This document shows, one piece after another, positions 51,944-59,494 of a stretch of 64,000 bases of DNA. The notes beneath the pieces are model-generated. The model made no database searches. It had not been told where the DNA came from and was given only the letters and a program-made list of their open reading frames with translations. Numbering within the stretch: position 1 is the stretch's first letter; every line of letters starts with the position of its first letter. The position numbers and the translations under genes were made by a program. The stretch covers positions 2,314,001-2,378,000 of the forward strand of contig NZ_QKWY01000001.1 of NCBI RefSeq assembly GCF_003248355.1, read 5' to 3'. The stretch is from Streptomyces sp. AC1-42W. GTDB lineage: Bacteria; Actinomycetota; Actinomycetes; Streptomycetales; Streptomycetaceae.

Positions 51944-52917
51944 TCCAGCACATGAACCTGGTCTTCGGCGCCGAAGGTCTCACCGTCGGCGAGGGTGCGT
52001 TCCTGATGGCCTGCTGCAACCACACGGACGATCGCGGTTACGTGATCGCGTCCATGCAGCAGCTCGCCGACGAGTCGCACATGAAGGAGCGGACGGCCCG
52101 CGACAACAAGCAGCGGCTTATCAAGCGCGGGCTGCTCGCCGCCGCCGAGCGGTACCACCCGAAGAACGGTGCGCGCATCGCGGACCTGTACCGCGTGAAC
52201 GTCGATCTGCTCAAGCAGATGCAGCGCAAGCCGAAGGACTACGGGCCGACCGTCGTCGAGGAACTCACCTTCACCACCCCCGAGGAAAGCAGCAGGTCAA
52301 ACCCCCCGGCAGATTCCGCCAGGGGGGCGGCGGATTCCGCAGGAGGGGCGGCGGATCCCGCCTCTACGCCCCCGGCGGATTCCGCCCCCCTTCTCCCTTC
52401 CTCTCCTGAGCCCTCTTCTCTCTCAGACGGCCCGGACGCCTCACCGGAACCCACAGCGACGGCGGAGAGAGAGACCAGCGCTGCGCGGCAAGACATCCCG
52501 GGTCAGCCTGCCGCTTCCCCGGAGGTCACCGGCACTGCCGCCCCGGTGCCCGGCGACTTCATCGCTCAGGCCCTCGCCGCCTCCTGGCACCAGGCGCACG
52601 GAGTCCGGCCCGGACGCAGCCAGCTCCGCGACATCGCCGCCGACGCCGCCGCAGCACAGCAAGACGGTGCCGCGCCGGACTGGCTCCTGTCCGCCGTGGT
52701 GCCGTTCATGGTCAGCCGCCGCTACCTGGACCTCGGCCGGGCCCTGACCCACCGCGACTGCCCGTCCGCCCGACCCGCCGCCAACGGCCAGGCCCCCGGC
52801 GGCCGGACGTGCCCTGACGGCCGCTGCGACGGCTCGGGTGTGGCCTACCGGCCGGACGACGCCCGCCAGGAGTCCCCGCTGCGCTGCACCTGCCGCACCC
52901 GCCGCGCCACCGCCTGA
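51940..52917 (+). CDS. HTH replication protein, possible helicase loader
   Basis: A 325-residue protein. The N-terminal winged HTH (about residues 1-95: LVFGAEGLTVGEGAFLMACCNHTDDRGYVIASMQQLADESHMKERTARDNKQRLIKRGLLAAAERY) is like phage replication organisers. A low-complexity Pro/Ala/Ser/Asp stretch with tandem PADSA repeats joins it to a C-terminal region (FIAQALAASWHQAHGVRPGRSQLRDIAADAAAAQQDG...) and a Cys-rich end (CPDGRCDGSG, LRCTC), possibly a zinc site. Its position before dnaB suggests origin binding and helicase loading; that is inference. GTG start overlaps the leader peptide stop. Confidence 0.7.
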   Translation: MIQHMNLVFGAEGLTVGEGAFLMACCNHTDDRGYVIASMQQLADESHMKERTARDNKQRLIKRGLLAAAERYHPKNGARIADLYRVNVDLLKQMQRKPKDYGPTVVEELTFTTPEESSRSNPPADSARGAADSAGGAADPASTPPADSAPLLPSSPEPSSLSDGPDASPEPTATAERETSAARQDIPGQPAASPEVTGTAAPVPGDFIAQALAASWHQAHGVRPGRSQLRDIAADAAAAQQDGAAPDWLLSAVVPFMVSRRYLDLGRALTHRDCPSARPAANGQAPGGRTCPDGRCDGSGVAYRPDDARQESPLRCTCRTRRATA

Positions 52918-52999
52918 CCACCAGCAACACGAAGCGGGCCGCCCCCTTGCCCGGGACGGCCCGCCGACACCCAACCCGAACGCGATCCCGGGAGTGCCG

Positions 53000-54409
53000 A
53001 TGACCACCACCGTACCGACCCAGCATGACCACGCCGGCCTGGCCGACTTCACCCGTGTCCCCCCGCAGGACCTCGATGCCGAACGCGCCGTCCTGGGCGC
53101 GCTGCTGCTCCCCGGCGCGTACGCCGCCGACGCCTACCAGGCCGCCACCGAAGCGCTCCACCCGCTCGGAGCCCAGGCGTTCTACCGGCCCGCACACGCC
53201 ACCATCTACGCCGCGATCATGGCCGTCCACGGCCGCGGCCAGCAGGCCGACCCGATCCTGGTCGCGGCCGAACTCGCCAAGGCCGGCGACCTCGCCAGGG
53301 TCGGAGGCGCCTCGTACCTCCACGCCTGCGTGCAGGAAGTCCCCACGGCCGGGAACGCGGCCTATTACGCCGAGATCGTCCTGGAGAAGGCCCTCGTCCG
53401 CCGCACCATCGAATCCGGCACCCGCCTGGTGCAGATGGGCTATGACGCGGCAGCCGCCAGCGGCGACGACGTTCGCGCCCTGATCGACGCCAGCGCCGCC
53501 GAGCTGCTGAACCTCGCCCCCGCGCTCGACACCGGCCAGGACCCCGCCGGATGGGACGCCCCGATGGGTGACCTCCTGGACGAGTGGGAGGGCGAGCAAG
53601 CCAGCGGCCCCGCCCCCGGCCTTCCCATGCCTTATGACGACCTCGGCACCATGCTCACGTCCGGGCCCGGGAATCTCGTCGTCGTCGCCGGCCGCCCCGG
53701 CATGGGCAAGTCCGTCGTCCTCCTCGACCTCGTCCGCCACCTGGCCATCGCCAGCGACATGACCGCCGCGTTCATCTCCCTGGAGATGGGCCGTCCCGAA
53801 CTGGTCTCCCGCCTGATCGCGGCCGAGGCGTCCATCCCGCAGCACCACATTCGCCGCCGCGAGCTGGACGCGGCTGACTGGGACCGATACCAGGCCGCCC
53901 GAACGCGGATCGCTCAGTCCCCGCTCCGCCTGGTCGTGCCTCCTGGCGGCATCACCGTCGCCCAGATCCGGGCGCAACTCCGCAAGTGGGCCATCGAGGA
54001 CCGGCTGCCCGTCGCCGTCGCCGTGGACTACCTCCAGATCGTCAAGCCCGAGCAGACCACCGGCCGGGGAGGCAACCGCACCAACGAGGTGGACGCCATC
54101 GCCCGCGGCCTCAAAGAACTCGCCATCGAGTTCAACGTCACCGTCTTCGCCGCCGCCCAGCTCTCCCGCGCGACCACCAGCCGCGAGGAGAAGCGCCCGC
54201 AGCTCTCCGACCTGCGTGAGTCCGGCGAGATCGAGCAGGCCGCCGACGCCGTGGTCCTCCTCCACCGGGAGGACTACTACCAGAAGGAGCACCCGGCCGC
54301 CGGAGAGATCGAGTTCAGCGTCGGCAAGAACAGGCACGGAGCCACCGGCACCGTGACCGCCGCATTCCAGGGCCACTACAGCCGCGCCAAGGCATTCGAA
54401 GCCATGTGA
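53000..54409 (+). CDS. DnaB-type replicative helicase
   Basis: A 469-residue hexameric helicase. The N-terminal collar domain is VPPQDLDAERAVLGALLLPGAYAADAYQAATEALHPLGAQAFYRPAHATIYAAIMAV. The RecA-like motor has Walker A VVVAGRPGMGKSVVLLDL (near residue 230), FISLEMGRPELVSRLIAAE, Walker B VAVAVDYLQIVKPEQ, and the motif III/sensor region LKELAIEFNVTVFAAAQLSRATTSREEKRPQLSDLRESGEIEQAADAVVLLHREDYY. ATG at 53000 fits with GGGAG upstream. A dedicated helicase is phage- or plasmid-like; most described AICEs use RepSA/RepAM or primase-polymerase proteins. Confidence 0.92.
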   Translation: MTTTVPTQHDHAGLADFTRVPPQDLDAERAVLGALLLPGAYAADAYQAATEALHPLGAQAFYRPAHATIYAAIMAVHGRGQQADPILVAAELAKAGDLARVGGASYLHACVQEVPTAGNAAYYAEIVLEKALVRRTIESGTRLVQMGYDAAAASGDDVRALIDASAAELLNLAPALDTGQDPAGWDAPMGDLLDEWEGEQASGPAPGLPMPYDDLGTMLTSGPGNLVVVAGRPGMGKSVVLLDLVRHLAIASDMTAAFISLEMGRPELVSRLIAAEASIPQHHIRRRELDAADWDRYQAARTRIAQSPLRLVVPPGGITVAQIRAQLRKWAIEDRLPVAVAVDYLQIVKPEQTTGRGGNRTNEVDAIARGLKELAIEFNVTVFAAAQLSRATTSREEKRPQLSDLRESGEIEQAADAVVLLHREDYYQKEHPAAGEIEFSVGKNRHGATGTVTAAFQGHYSRAKAFEAM

Positions 54410-54554
54410 TCACCGCGCGCACGGACCTGGCCGGAAGCCCCCCAAGGCGGAGCCCTGCGGCCCGCACAAGGGCAGACCCGGCCCCCAGGGCCCCCCGCCA
54501 ACCCATCACAGGCCCGCACAGGGCCGCACAAGCGATCACCAGGAGGAGACCGAG

Positions 54555-55412
54555 ATGACGACCGAGGAACGCGCTCGCTGGAACGCGCTGGAGGTCCGAG
54601 AGCCGGGCCAGGTGCCAGCCGTCACGCCCCTGGCGTGGCAGGTGGCCAAGCACACCGTCCACGCGGACCGGCTGATGAACAACCTGCTGCCCGCCGACTT
54701 CCCGCACGAGGTGGAGCGCGGGACGGCTGGTGACGCCCTGGCCGTTCTCGCCCTGCGGGAGTCCATCCGCCGGGACGTCGAGCACGGGCGCGGCACTCGG
54801 GTCCATGAGGCGCTGCTGCTGGGGGCGTCCTGGTCCGAGGTGGCTCGCGCGCTGGACGTTGAGCCGGACGAGGCCAGGGAACTGCTGCGTACGTGGGCGC
54901 AGAGGCAGCGGAACATGTGGCTGCGGAACGAGGCCGAAGGCATCCGCCCGTTCGGGCTGGACACCGCCGCGCACGAGGTCGTGCTCGCCTTGTGCGAGCG
55001 CAGCGACGACGAGGCGCCGGCCTCGACCGTGGCCCCCGCCGAGGAGCAGCACGACGACACGGAGCCCGTGAAGGAATCCACCCGCCGCTACGCCGAGGAG
55101 CTGCGCGGCAACCCGGGCACCGCGTCGGCGGACGGACACACCGGGTGGGAGTGCAGCGGGGGCGCCTCGCTGATCGTGGAAGCCAGTGCCCCGGGGCCCG
55201 GGAAGCTGGGCACCCACCACGGCGTGATCTACGCGTGCGCCGCTCACCGGGCCGCGGCCGTGGAGCGCATCACGGGCGCCGGGTACGAGGTGGACCCCCG
55301 CCCCGCCCCGCCGGGGCACCGCTGGAACCCGTGGCCGTGCGGCCATGTGACGGCGCACGACGCGGCGTCCCTGGCCGCCCTCTCCCAGCAGGGAACGGGG
55401 GAGCAGCGGTGA
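54555..55412 (+). CDS. Hypothetical element protein with HTH-like segment
   Basis: A 285-residue soluble protein. The central segment HEALLLGASWSEVARALDVEPDEARELLRTWAQRQ (about residues 92-125) has a sigma-region-4-like HTH. The C-terminal part contains conserved-looking ACAAHRAAAVERITGAGYEV and RWNPWPCGHVTAHDAASLAALSQQ, with scattered cysteines and histidines. I do not recognise a family; genes of this type occur in actinobacterial elements. ATG with AGGAGGAG eight bases upstream. Overlaps the next gene (GTGA). Confidence 0.7.
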   Translation: MTTEERARWNALEVREPGQVPAVTPLAWQVAKHTVHADRLMNNLLPADFPHEVERGTAGDALAVLALRESIRRDVEHGRGTRVHEALLLGASWSEVARALDVEPDEARELLRTWAQRQRNMWLRNEAEGIRPFGLDTAAHEVVLALCERSDDEAPASTVAPAEEQHDDTEPVKESTRRYAEELRGNPGTASADGHTGWECSGGASLIVEASAPGPGKLGTHHGVIYACAAHRAAAVERITGAGYEVDPRPAPPGHRWNPWPCGHVTAHDAASLAALSQQGTGEQR

Positions 55413-55894
55413 CGACGGCCGACCTCCGCGACCGGTACAGGAAGATGCGCAGCGCCGAGCTGCTGGAGGAGGTGCGCGTCCTGGCCGCCGAGTTCGCAGG
55501 CGGAACCGGGCGCGCGGCCGAGCTGGCCGCTGCCGCCTCGATCCTCCAGTACCGGTACAGCTTCCCGCTCCACCAGGGCCCGCGTGGCCCGCGCCCCGAC
55601 TCGGGACTGCCAGACGTTGACCTGATGCGGCGAGTCGTTTTCCAGGCGAACGGATTCCTGGCCGTCCCGGCCGGGGAAGTGCGAGCAGCCATGGGGAACC
55701 GGGTGACGCTGAACCTGTGCTCGGCGCCGGACCCGCTGCCGGTCGAGGACGACGCCCTGGTGCTGCTCTACAACCCGCTCGCCGGGGTCGCATCGCTGGT
55801 GGGCCGCCTCACTCGCGGGGAGGACGCCACGGACGCCTTGGAGGACGTGGAGGGGCGTGCGGTGCACAACCGGCCCCCGTACGAGGAGTGGTGA
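55409..55894 (+). CDS. Hypothetical element protein
   Basis: A 161-residue protein starting TTADLRDRYRKMRSAELLEEVRVLAAEFAGGTGRAAELAAAASILQYRYSFPL, followed by a beta-rich part (VTLNLCSAPDPLPVEDDALVLLYNPLAG). No family is recognised. It is coupled to the upstream gene by GTGA and is the last gene before the non-coding interval, so it probably closes the replication operon. Confidence 0.7.
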   Translation: MTTADLRDRYRKMRSAELLEEVRVLAAEFAGGTGRAAELAAAASILQYRYSFPLHQGPRGPRPDSGLPDVDLMRRVVFQANGFLAVPAGEVRAAMGNRVTLNLCSAPDPLPVEDDALVLLYNPLAGVASLVGRLTRGEDATDALEDVEGRAVHNRPPYEEW

Positions 55895-56249
55895 CCCGGG
55901 CTCACTGACCGGCGGACGCGACTGCGGCCGTCCCCCTATGACGACCTCGGCCGAGGGCTGATGGAAGGGGGACGGCCGCAGTGCTGTGCACGGCCCCAGG
56001 TGCTCGCCTGCGGAGCGGAGCGGCCGGGGCCGGCGAGGTGGAGGCTACCGGTTGCGTGGACCACCTCGAGGACGGTGGGCACAGAGCCGGACGCCGTGGC
56101 GGGGGATACTTTCGCGGCACTGCGGGTTCGTCTCCATCCCCGCGATCGCGATGCCCTCCCAGCGGAGGCGACAGCGGAGGCCCGGCACCTGATGGTGCCG
56201 GGCCTCCGTCGCGTTTCGGCGGCGCCAAGGGGATGCACCCCGATCGTGG
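55895..56249. other. Non-coding interval with two long inverted repeats (candidate origin or terminators)
   Basis: The first inverted repeat is a perfect 17-bp pair (55921-55937 with 55966-55982) separated by 28 bases, which themselves contain the palindrome CCTCGGCCGAGG. The second is a perfect 15-bp stem (56175-56189 with 56194-56208) with a TGAT loop. About 190 bases lie between them without a convincing gene. Each may serve as a terminator (the first for the replication operon, the second for the gntR gene), and the interval could hold an origin or antisense RNA; nothing in the sequence decides. Confidence 0.5.
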
Positions 56250-56981
56250 TTACGGCGTGGGCCGCAAGGATGTGGTCCAGCGGAGGATGGTCGATCCGCC
56301 AGCGACCTTCACGGCCACCTCCACCACGCGCCCGTCCGTGAGGGTCACGGTCCTCACCACCTGCGTCACGACCACGTCCCCCGCCGTGAGGCCGAGAGCC
56401 GTCTTCTCGGCCTCCGTGGCGAGTCGGGACGTCACCTCTTCCAGCACCTGGTCCTGAGCCGCCCCCAGGCGCTCCGCCGCCAACTCCCGCGACCCGCCAG
56501 TGGACACAGGCTCGGCCAGCTCGGGCGTCACCGCCATCACGTACGCGGGGTAGTAGGAGCTGCTGAGGTGTACCGGTGCACCGCCCCGGCTCACGACCCG
56601 TCGGCGGACATGGACCGGCGTCCCCGGTGTCACGTCCAGCCGAGGAGCCACCAGCTCGTCCGCGCCGACCGTGCCGATCTCCAGAATGCGGGAGGACTCG
56701 CCGCCGCCGAGAGCGCTGCCGGTGGCCTCGTACATCTGGACGCGGGCCGCGATGTTGCTGCTTGACGGCCCTGCAACGACCGTTCCGACGCCTGTCTTCG
56801 CGAGGGTCAGACCCTCCATCTTGAGCATCCGATAGGCGCGGTTGGCCGTCGTCTGCGCTACGCCGAACTGCTCGCAGACCTGCCGAAGCGACGGCATGGT
56901 GTCGCCCGGTCGCAAGTCTCCGTCCTGGATGCGGCGCCTGTAGTGCGCCGCGATGTCCGTGTACCCGGTGCTCTCGGACAT
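56250..56981 (-). CDS. GntR/UTRA repressor, KorSA-like
   Basis: A 243-residue transcriptional repressor. The N-terminal GntR winged HTH is YTDIAAHYRRRIQDGDLRPGDTMPSLRQVCEQFGVAQTTANRAYRMLKMEGLTLAKTGVGTVV (about residues 7-69). The UTRA ligand domain covers about 95-240. In Streptomyces conjugative elements such as pSAM2 this type (KorSA) keeps transfer genes off. ATG with GGAGG upstream. The shared upstream region carries the inverted repeat CGCTAC-CA-GTAGCG at 57041-57054, likely its operator, which would control both itself and the rightward transfer operon. Confidence 0.88.
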   Translation of the reverse strand: MSESTGYTDIAAHYRRRIQDGDLRPGDTMPSLRQVCEQFGVAQTTANRAYRMLKMEGLTLAKTGVGTVVAGPSSSNIAARVQMYEATGSALGGGESSRILEIGTVGADELVAPRLDVTPGTPVHVRRRVVSRGGAPVHLSSSYYPAYVMAVTPELAEPVSTGGSRELAAERLGAAQDQVLEEVTSRLATEAEKTALGLTAGDVVVTQVVRTVTLTDGRVVEVAVKVAGGSTILRWTTSLRPTP

Positions 56982-57040
56982 AGCTACCTCCTTCCTGGTG
57001 TGGTGGTTGCACTACGAGCGTAACTGACGTGAAGTTGTAT

Positions 57041-57061
57041 CGCTACCAGTAGCGCTTGACA
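57041..57061 (+). promoter_or_regulatory. Likely KorSA-type operator and -35 of the transfer operon
   Basis: CGCTAC-CA-GTAGCG (57041-57054) is a perfect inverted repeat. One base later comes a consensus TTGACA (57056-57061). A TANNNT-like TACATT at 57074 is only 12 bases away, too close for a standard -10, so the actual start is uncertain. Repressor binding at the repeat would cover the promoter. Confidence 0.55.
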
Positions 57062-57180
57062 GGGAAAGTGGTCTACATTGGGGGTGCGCCGCCTCACAGA
57101 CGGTGAAGGGTCCCGGGACAGAGCGGGGCGAGGTTCGTCGGCACGCGCCCACGGGTGCGCCTGGGCAACGCCGGACGGTG

Positions 57181-57290
57181 GGTCACCAGACCTACAACCA
57201 CCAGCTCGTGTTGGTGGAACTGGTGATGGAGCCCCGACAGGGAGACCACGTTCATGCAGGTCAGGCCGGTTCGATTCCGGACCGGGGCAC
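57181..57290 (+). other. Structured, tRNA-like leader of the transfer operon
   Basis: Between the KorSA-like operator and the first transfer gene (57365) the RNA could fold into several helices: CACCAG/CTGGTG (57184-57189, 57220-57225) enclosing CCACCA/TGGTGG (57198-57203, 57212-57217); GACC/GGTC (57244-57247, 57259-57262); and a T-arm-like hairpin, CCGG-TTCGATT-CCGG (57266-57280). GCCCCG (57231-57236) pairs with CGGGGC (57283-57288) like an acceptor stem. The remaining space is too short for a full cloverleaf. Confidence 0.55.
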
Positions 57291-57364
57291 TCGGCGTACC
57301 AGGGAGCTACAGACCCCCGGAAGCGCCGCGCACCACCGCACCGCCGCTCACCAGGAGGCCCCCC

Positions 57365-57838
57365 ATGCTCAACCTGATCACCCGTCGTACCGCGCGTGCC
57401 GCCCGCGTCCTCGCGGACGCCGTCCGCTCCGTCGTCGCCCCGGCCGCCCTGGTCCGCGACCACGCCCCGGCCACCGCCGTCCCGGACCCGGCCGACGTCC
57501 TCACCCCCGAGGAGGCCGCCGCGATGGCCGAGGAGATCGAGACGGCCGGCACCGCCTACGCCGACGCCGCCGACCTGGCCCGCGCCGGGGACCGGGGCAA
57601 GCGCAAGGCGCGCCGCCTACTCGATCGCGTCCCCGCCGGACGGTACGGCGCGGTCCTGATCGAGCGCGTCCAGTCCTCCCGCCAGACCCCGGACCTGGAG
57701 GCCATCCGCGCCACCTACGCCCGCCTCGACCTCGGGGACGTCCCCATGCGCTCCTGCGCCGCCTCCCTGCGCGTCACGGTCGCCGAGGAACTGGCCGCGC
57801 CCGCCCCGGCCGCCGCCCCCGTGCTGGTCGCCGCGTGA
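57365..57838 (+). CDS. First gene of the transfer operon, unknown function
   Basis: A 157-residue protein, MLNLITRRTARAARVLADAV..., with a basic amphipathic start and a helical middle (LTPEEAAAMAEEIETAGTAYADAADLARAGDRGKRKARRLLDRV), followed by RYGAVLIERVQSSRQTPDLEAIRATYARLDLGDVPM. An Ala/Pro tail ends it. Similar small proteins open the transfer region in Streptomyces elements; no activity is known. ATG with AGGAGG upstream. Overlaps the next gene by GTGA. Confidence 0.75.
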   Translation: MLNLITRRTARAARVLADAVRSVVAPAALVRDHAPATAVPDPADVLTPEEAAAMAEEIETAGTAYADAADLARAGDRGKRKARRLLDRVPAGRYGAVLIERVQSSRQTPDLEAIRATYARLDLGDVPMRSCAASLRVTVAEELAAPAPAAAPVLVAA

Positions 57839-58017
57839 GCGCCCCCGACGCCCCGGCCCCGAAGCCGGAGCCGACGCCGCTCCTCGTCCTCCGCGTCAGC
57901 CGCGACAGCGGCCGTACGTACGGCCCGCCGCGCGTGATCACGACGGACGACAAGCTCGCCCCGCTGACCACCTCCGAGTGGCCCCCCTGCGAGTGCCCCC
58001 GGCACCGCACCCCCTGA
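57835..58017 (+). CDS. Small hypothetical protein of the transfer operon
   Basis: A 60-residue protein; its core is LLVLRVSRDSGRTYGPPRVITTDDKLAPLTTSEWPPCECPRH. The start overlaps the stop before it. This motif (RDSGRTYGPxR) recurs in small proteins of Streptomyces mobile elements, from memory. The two cysteines and a histidine at the C-terminus might bind a metal. Confidence 0.65.
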   Translation: MSAPDAPAPKPEPTPLLVLRVSRDSGRTYGPPRVITTDDKLAPLTTSEWPPCECPRHRTP

Positions 58018-58026
58018 ACCACCCGG

Positions 58027-58091
58027 GCGCAGCACGACGGCCCCCCCGGCGGCGCTACAGACGCCGTGAGCCCGGAGGGCCGTCGCTGCGC
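58027..58091 (+). terminator. Long hairpin in the transfer operon
   Basis: GCGCAG (58027-58032) plus CGACGGCCC (58035-58043) pair with GGGCCGTCG (58077-58085) and CTGCGC (58086-58091), leaving a 2-base bulge. A smaller helix lies in the loop. It may be a partial terminator or a processing site between cotranscribed genes. Confidence 0.6.
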
Positions 58092-58128
58092 CCCAACCGC
58101 CTACATCACCAGGAGAGAGGGAACGCAC

Positions 58129-58224
58129 GTGGACCGTACCAACATCACCCCGGCCGCCGACCACGAGGGCGACAGCGACCCGATCATGGACGAGGCCCTG
58201 CGCCGCGTCCGGCAGGGCCGGTGA
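58129..58224 (+). CDS. 31-residue hypothetical protein
   Basis: GTG at 58129 with AGGAGAGAGG upstream. The peptide begins DRTNITPAADHEGDSDPIMD and ends with LRRVRQGR, an acidic start and basic end. It overlaps the next start by GTGA. Supported by its ribosome site and coupling only. Confidence 0.5.
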   Translation: MDRTNITPAADHEGDSDPIMDEALRRVRQGR

Positions 58225-58421
58225 CCGCCGTGACGACTCCCCCCGCCACCGACCGCGAGGAGCTGCGCCAGCTCCGGGAGCGGGCCGAGACCCGCGCCGT
58301 GTCCGGCTCCGCCGATGCCGGCACCTGGCGGCTGCTCGCCACCGTCCTCGCCCTGACGACCGGCCACGTCGAGCTGCCCCCGAAGGTCCGCGTGGAGCTC
58401 CACCTGGAGGCCCTGCGATGA
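58221..58421 (+). CDS. 66-residue hypothetical protein
   Basis: Starts at GTG 58221, coupled to the preceding gene, or at GTG 58230. Helical and charged (DREELRQLRERAETRAVSGSADAGTWRLLATVLALTTGHVELPPKVRVELHLEALR). Ends in TGA overlapping the next ATG. Function unknown. Confidence 0.55.
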   Translation: MTAVTTPPATDREELRQLRERAETRAVSGSADAGTWRLLATVLALTTGHVELPPKVRVELHLEALR

Positions 58422-58498
58422 CCGACGCCGAGCGCGAAGCGATGCACCGGAAGCTCGCCGAGACGAACCGCCGGTCGTCCGGCGGGAGCGGGAAGTGA
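58418..58498 (+). CDS. 26-residue hypothetical peptide
   Basis: ATG 58418 overlaps the stop before it (ATGA), and its own TGA overlaps the next GTG. The peptide is highly charged and starts TDAEREAMHRKLAETNRR. Support comes only from the chain of overlapping start and stop codons. Confidence 0.4.
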   Translation: MTDAEREAMHRKLAETNRRSSGGSGK

Positions 58499-58785
58499 CC
58501 GCCCGCCGGGCCCTCGCCCGGAACATGGACCGGCTGCTCCTGCTCCTGGTTGTCGCCGTCGTTTCCGTGCCGCTCTACATGGCCACGGAGACGACGGCCG
58601 CGATCCTCGCCCGCCGCCGGTACGAGCCGCTCCCGAGCTGGCTCGCCGCCCTCCTGGACGGCCTGCACGGCCGCCTCTCCGGGGACCCCTTCGCGTTCTG
58701 GCTCTCTGCCGGCACGCTCCGGGCCCTCACCGGGTTCGACGCCCTCCTGGACCGCGTCGACCGCACCGGCCGCCGCTACCGCTGA
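58495..58785 (+). CDS. Small membrane protein of the transfer operon (Spd-like)
   Basis: A 96-residue protein with one N-terminal membrane segment (LLLLLVVAVVSVPLYMA, about residues 14-30) and a second, weaker hydrophobic stretch. The GTG overlaps the stop of the peptide before it. Small hydrophobic proteins in this position in Streptomyces elements take part in intramycelial spread (Spd proteins); that is inferred from location, not sequence homology. Confidence 0.6.
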   Translation: MTARRALARNMDRLLLLLVVAVVSVPLYMATETTAAILARRRYEPLPSWLAALLDGLHGRLSGDPFAFWLSAGTLRALTGFDALLDRVDRTGRRYR

Positions 58786-58800
58786 CCACCCGCACACACC

Positions 58801-58828
58801 GCGCCGGGCCCACCACCGGGCCCGGCGC
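58801..58828 (+). terminator. Hairpin between small membrane and coiled-coil genes
   Basis: GCGCCGGGCCC (58801-58811) and GGGCCCGGCGC (58818-58828) make a perfect 11-bp stem with a 6-base loop. Confidence 0.7.
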
Positions 58829-58849
58829 CCCCCGTCGAGGAGACGCCCC

Positions 58850-59398
58850 GTGTACCGCATGATCCGTACCGCCGCCCTGAACGCCCTCCACGGCGACCGC
58901 GCCGAGCTGGACCGGGTCCGCGCCGAGCTGGAGCAGACGCGCACGGACCTGACCGCCGCCCAGACCGTCGTCGAGATGGCCAACGACTCCGCGATCCGCG
59001 CCGAGGACACCGCCGAGCGCCTGGCCGCGCAGCTCGACCAGGCGCAGCGCACCGCCGACGAGCAGTTCGAGGGGATGCGCACCGTCCTCGGTCAGGCGAC
59101 CGCCGAACGGGACGCCGCCCGCGCTCAGGTCCTCCTCGACGCCGAGGACCGCGTGGCCCTGCGGGCGCTCCTGCGCACCGCGCGGCGGCAGACCGCCCGC
59201 ACGGCCCGCGTGCACGTCCTGTTCCGGTACGGGGCGCTGCACAGCGTCCACGCCAGCCCGGAGGCGGCGGAAGCCGCGGCCGAGGCCGAGGGCGCCCCCC
59301 GCGAGGGGTGGACCTCCCTCAAGCCCGGAGCCGCGCTCCCCCCGGCTGCAGAGACCCCGTGGCGGGTCCAGGCGCTCCCCCTCGGGGGCGTCGACTGA
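58850..59398 (+). CDS. Coiled-coil hypothetical protein
   Basis: A 182-residue protein. Residues 10-85 are a coiled coil (RAELDRVRAELEQTRTDLTAAQTVVEMANDSAIRAEDTAERLAAQLDQAQRTADEQFEGMRTVLGQATAERDAARAQ). The C-terminal part (VLFRYGALHSVHASPEAAEAAAEAEGAPREGWTSL) is a small beta region. Start GTG 58850 with GAGGAGA upstream. Function unknown; likely structural in the transfer machinery. Confidence 0.68.
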   Translation: MYRMIRTAALNALHGDRAELDRVRAELEQTRTDLTAAQTVVEMANDSAIRAEDTAERLAAQLDQAQRTADEQFEGMRTVLGQATAERDAARAQVLLDAEDRVALRALLRTARRQTARTARVHVLFRYGALHSVHASPEAAEAAAEAEGAPREGWTSLKPGAALPPAAETPWRVQALPLGGVD

Positions 59399-59494
59399 CC
59401 CCGCCGCCCATCACGCCCGCGCGGACGACGGCGCGGCCCCTGGCAGCTTCGGCCACTCGAGGCCGCGCCCCCGGACACCTTCGGATGGAGAGAC

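Noticed and set aside
55902..56228. Minus-strand 108-codon frame in the non-coding interval
   Set aside because: It crosses both inverted repeats, has a low-complexity Pro/Ala/Arg composition and no ribosome site.
57056..57079. Complete promoter TTGACA...TACATT for the transfer operon
   Set aside because: The spacer would be only 12 bases; the -35 is kept as a feature but the -10 is not assigned.
57231..57290. A canonical tRNA gene in the transfer operon leader
   Set aside because: The T-arm and acceptor-like strands are present, but only 28 bases lie between them, so the D and anticodon arms cannot both form; no valid anticodon loop was found.
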